A stretch of DNA of 6,136 nucleotides, taken from Anaerolineae bacterium. Lineage in GTDB: Bacteria > Chloroflexota > Anaerolineae > 4572-78 > J111. The position numbers and the translations under genes are program-made. Position 1 is the first letter of the stretch; each line of letters starts with the position of its first letter. Shown piece after piece: positions 4,145-6,136 of this stretch. Where the stretch lies: positions 1 through 6,136 of the forward strand of contig JAGRCC010000631.1 in assembly GCA_020433785.1 (NCBI GenBank), read 5' to 3'. The notes beneath the pieces were generated by a model. That model saw only the letters and a list, made by a program, of their open reading frames with translations. It ran no database searches and had not been told where the DNA came from.

Positions 4145-6136
4145 GACTCGACCTTTGCTCGACGCGAATAATGGCGTTCAGGATGATAAATTCTTCACCG
4201 GGATGGCCGGCGTTGTCCAGGACCGGCACGCGTTTTTGGGTATCGCTTTGGTACCAACCCACTTGCAGGTGATGATCGCCAGGTGGTGTGCCGGGGGGAA
4301 TGGTCAAGCTGTATTTGTCGGTGATCTTTTCGCCGGGTGACCAGGCGGTGGTGGGGTAGGTGCCCCAGACCGGCTGGTTGTCTTGACCGACCCGATTAAA
4401 ACCATCGGCGGCGATCAGATGGGTGAAGACTGTGTACGGCGCCTCAGTAGGACCGCCGGCCAGCCAATAGAGCGAGAGCGTAAACTCATCCTCCGGCTCA
4501 AGGTCAAGCCGGTACGCCTGGCCGGTTTCGTCGGTCGGCACCAGGCGTGATTGGCCGGTTTTATCCAATATCTGAAACCCACGTAGTTGGATGCCGTGGG
4601 CAAACCTGACCGGCTGGTGAATCTGCCGCGCATCGATGGCGGCTGGCCCTACATATAAATTGAGGTTGTAAACCGGAAAAAAGACCTGGTCAACGCGGTC
4701 GGCGTGGCGATCAAGCCAGTTGAGGACGTCACCCTGTTCGTCGAAGCCCTGGCGGAGTAAGGGCAAAAACCAGATGCGATCATAAGCGTTGGCGATTTTT
4801 TCGGTTTCCGTCAGGCGAAATTCCATCGAACGGTCACGCTCGACCGGCACCACATAAAAGGGTAGGCCGTTGGGGCTGTAGTAACTAACGGAAGCCTCCG
4901 GAAAGTTGGTGAGCATCACGTCGCTCGGTTGAAATTTCCCGTTAACATAATTATGGTACAAATGCCACGGAGGAGCTTTCGCGTAGGTAATGTCGGTAAA
5001 GTAGTTAATTAGGGTAAGCAGATTGATGTAGAGAAGGCAGGCGAGAAGAAGGAGGGCTGCGCCATGTAGAACATAGGATAAAGGGCGTGGTACGTAGGGC
5101 TGGGAATGCTCATGTTGGGGCAGAGGCGTTTTTGCTGAGAAAAAGAGAGTAACGAGTCCGGCGGCGAGTAGGAGTTCGAAGGCGGGCTGGGCCTGGATCA
5201 AAAAGCGTTCTTTGAAGAACGGGCGGTCAATTGACAATATAATAACGCCAAGGACAGGCGTAGCAAAGAACAGGGTCCAGAAGGTGCCGGTAGTGAAATT
5301 TTGGCGAAGTAAAGTGACGATGCCAAGCAGCCAGATCGGAGCGAGAATGAGGCTAATTAACAAACCCCAGTAATCGTCAATGGTGAAACCGGTTAGGAGA
5401 GCGGTTGAGGCCAGCCGGAGAATATCGGGCGTTGAGATCTTTTCGATGCCGCCGGCAGCCGGACCGATGAAGTTATAAGCTAGCTGCAAACCGGGAATAA
5501 TTAACAACCCAATCGCGATTTGCGAGATTAGCCACGGCCATTTTTGAGGCCAAAACTTCTTAGCGTTGACCAGCACGAACAACCCTTGAAAGGCGATGAG
5601 GAAGACGGTGTAGTAGTGCGTATATAAACAGGCCACGGTCAAGCAGATGTAGAGCAGCCAGAGTATGGAACGTGCAATGTGAGAGGTGGGCCGTGAAGTG
5701 TGGTGCGTAGTACGTAGTACGTAGTGCGTAGGTTGTAGTAGCGGGGTTTTGGTTTTGAAAGGGGGGGCTAACTGACGGCTGACGGCTGATGGCTGATCGC
5801 CGGTCAGTGCGGCCCACAGCGCCCAAGATGAGAGTAAACCGAGTAGGGTGAAAAGGGGATAAGATCGAACATCTTGAGCCAGCCAGATTTGGAGCGGGTT
5901 AACGGCCAAAAGCCCCGCGGCCAGCAGGCTAACGGCGGGGTTGCGGAGCGTTCGTTGAGCGAGGGCGTACAGAGCCGCGACGGTCAATGTGCCGGCGATG
6001 ACCCCGGCGAAGCGCATTGCCCAAGCCTCCTCGCCGATGAGCCACTGCCACGGATGAAGCAGCAAGTAGTACAGCGGCGGATGGGGGTCGGTGACGCGGG
6101 AGAGTTCCCAGAGTTCGGAAATGGGCATGGCCGAAT
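4131..6136 (-). CDS. GT39/PMT_2-like membrane glycosyltransferase, N-terminus cut by window edge
   Basis: The frame is open to the right edge; the first in-frame ATG is at 6128, but the true start almost certainly lies outside. Numbering from that ATG gives 665 residues. DPHPPLYYLLLHPW (14-27) is the hallmark that in GT39/PMT_2 proteins follows the first outer-loop acidic motif, normally LW-x-DE; that motif and the first helix are missing here. NPLQIWLAQDVRSYPLF (77-93) matches the family pattern P-x2-I-x(2)-S/A-Q-[DE]-x-R-x-Y. Around eight hydrophobic segments run to about residue 377. The outer part (about 380-500) is followed by a beta-sandwich (about 502-657) with YPTTAWSPGEKITD, the module repeated in the next gene. 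The expected role is sugar transfer from a polyprenyl-phosphate donor at the outer membrane face; substrates are unknown. Residues about 111-150 form a low-complexity loop made of heptamer repeats. The stop overlaps the next gene by 14 bp. Confidence 0.85.
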   Translation of the reverse strand, partial: SAMPISELWELSRVTDPHPPLYYLLLHPWQWLIGEEAWAMRFAGVIAGTLTVAALYALAQRTLRNPAVSLLAAGLLAVNPLQIWLAQDVRSYPLFTLLGLLSSWALWAALTGDQPSAVSRQLAPPFKTKTPLLQPTHYVLRTTHHTSRPTSHIARSILWLLYICLTVACLYTHYYTVFLIAFQGLFVLVNAKKFWPQKWPWLISQIAIGLLIIPGLQLAYNFIGPAAGGIEKISTPDILRLASTALLTGFTIDDYWGLLISLILAPIWLLGIVTLLRQNFTTGTFWTLFFATPVLGVIILSIDRPFFKERFLIQAQPAFELLLAAGLVTLFFSAKTPLPQHEHSQPYVPRPLSYVLHGAALLLLACLLYINLLTLINYFTDITYAKAPPWHLYHNYVNGKFQPSDVMLTNFPEASVSYYSPNGLPFYVVPVERDRSMEFRLTETEKIANAYDRIWFLPLLRQGFDEQGDVLNWLDRHADRVDQVFFPVYNLNLYVGPAAIDARQIHQPVRFAHGIQLRGFQILDKTGQSRLVPTDETGQAYRLDLEPEDEFTLSLYWLAGGPTEAPYTVFTHLIAADGFNRVGQDNQPVWGTYPTTAWSPGEKITDKYSLTIPPGTPPGDHHLQVGWYQSDTQKRVPVLDNAGHPGEEFIILNAIIRVEQRSSLAKD
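4151..4156 (-). promoter_or_regulatory. Ribosome binding site deciding the TTG start
   Basis: On the minus strand AAAGGT sits 6 bases before the TTG at 4144-4142, inside the last codons of the preceding gene. There is no in-frame ATG nearby, and the first membrane helix begins about 10 residues later. TTG is therefore the best start. Confidence 0.6.
5064..5098 (-). repeat. Degenerate heptamer array related to CCTACGT
   Basis: In the coding strand five 7-bp steps can be read: CCTACGT, ACCACGC, CCTTTAT, CCTATGT and TCTACAT. The first, fourth and fifth are close variants, related to the TACGTAG family at 5662-5738. It encodes a Y-V-P-R-P-L-S-Y-V-L-type stretch (about residues 344-355) directly before the last membrane helix. 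Degeneracy is high, so the call is tentative. Confidence 0.45.
5662..5738 (-). repeat. Long degenerate heptamer array TACGTAG-type
   Basis: The core on the plus strand is TGCGTAG, TACGTAG, TACGTAG, TGCGTAG (5704-5731). Keeping the same 7-bp phase, weaker units continue on both sides, including GTTGTAG to the right and AGTGTGG, GCCGTGA, GAGGTGG, AATGTGA and AACGTGC to the left. Ten of eleven units keep GT at positions 4-5. The coding strand gives a His/Thr/Ser/Arg-rich loop (about residues 131-154) between predicted membrane helices. The core is certain; the outer units are a reading of periodicity. Confidence 0.7.
5771..5798 (-). repeat. Heptamer tandem array GCTGANN, second copy, in the partial glycosyltransferase gene
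   Basis: Four units on the plus strand: ACTGACG (5771), GCTGACG (5778), GCTGATG (5785) and GCTGATC (5792). This is the same family as 1231-1286 in the neighbouring gene; both arrays begin with an ACTGA variant at the low-coordinate end. The coding product D-Q-P-S-A-V-S-R-Q (about residues 111-119) parallels H-Q-P-S-A-I-S-G-Q in the other gene. Confidence 0.8.

Overview
The window looks like a piece of a Chloroflexota-type (Anaerolineae-like) bacterial chromosome. This assignment is inference. It rests on the large GT-C membrane glycosyltransferases with appended beta-sandwich modules, on moderate GC, and on degenerate 7-9 bp tandem repeats that run in frame through coding regions. No marker gene confirms it.

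Layout: bases 1-92 hold the last 29 codons of an unrecognised plus-strand gene. Bases 93-213 are a convergent intergenic gap almost filled by two simple-repeat arrays, a nonamer array and a CCAA/CTAA tetramer array. Everything from 214 to the right edge is three minus-strand genes that read right to left like one operon. First comes an N-terminally truncated GT39/PMT_2-like membrane glycosyltransferase (4131-6136). Second is a 1104-residue GT-C/DUF2142-like membrane protein with a long extracytoplasmic tail (830-4144). It overlaps the first gene by 14 bp and starts at TTG. Third, 40 bp downstream, is a small soluble protein with a DUF4062/TIR/nucleoside-deoxyribosyltransferase-like fold (214-789).

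The two membrane proteins probably move a sugar from a lipid carrier to an acceptor on the outer face of the membrane. They share a C-terminal beta-sandwich module with the signature YPTxxW-x-PGE-x(3)-D, once in the first protein and about three times in the second. The function of the small third protein is unknown.

The most notable signal is not a gene. At least nine arrays of short tandem units (4, 7, 8 and 9 bp) sit in this 6 kb. Three unit families recur at separate sites: nonamer GAGTTNNNN at three loci, heptamer GCTGANN at two, and a TACGTAG-type heptamer at two. The genic arrays lie in predicted loops or linkers. Heptamer and octamer arrays cycle through all three reading frames, and three families would meet a stop codon if inverted, yet all genic copies are in the open orientation. 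A separate in-frame module with a palindrome flanked by near-identical direct repeats lies near 3848-3892. Together these suggest a dispersed, coding-tolerated short-repeat system that adds sequence to protein loops.
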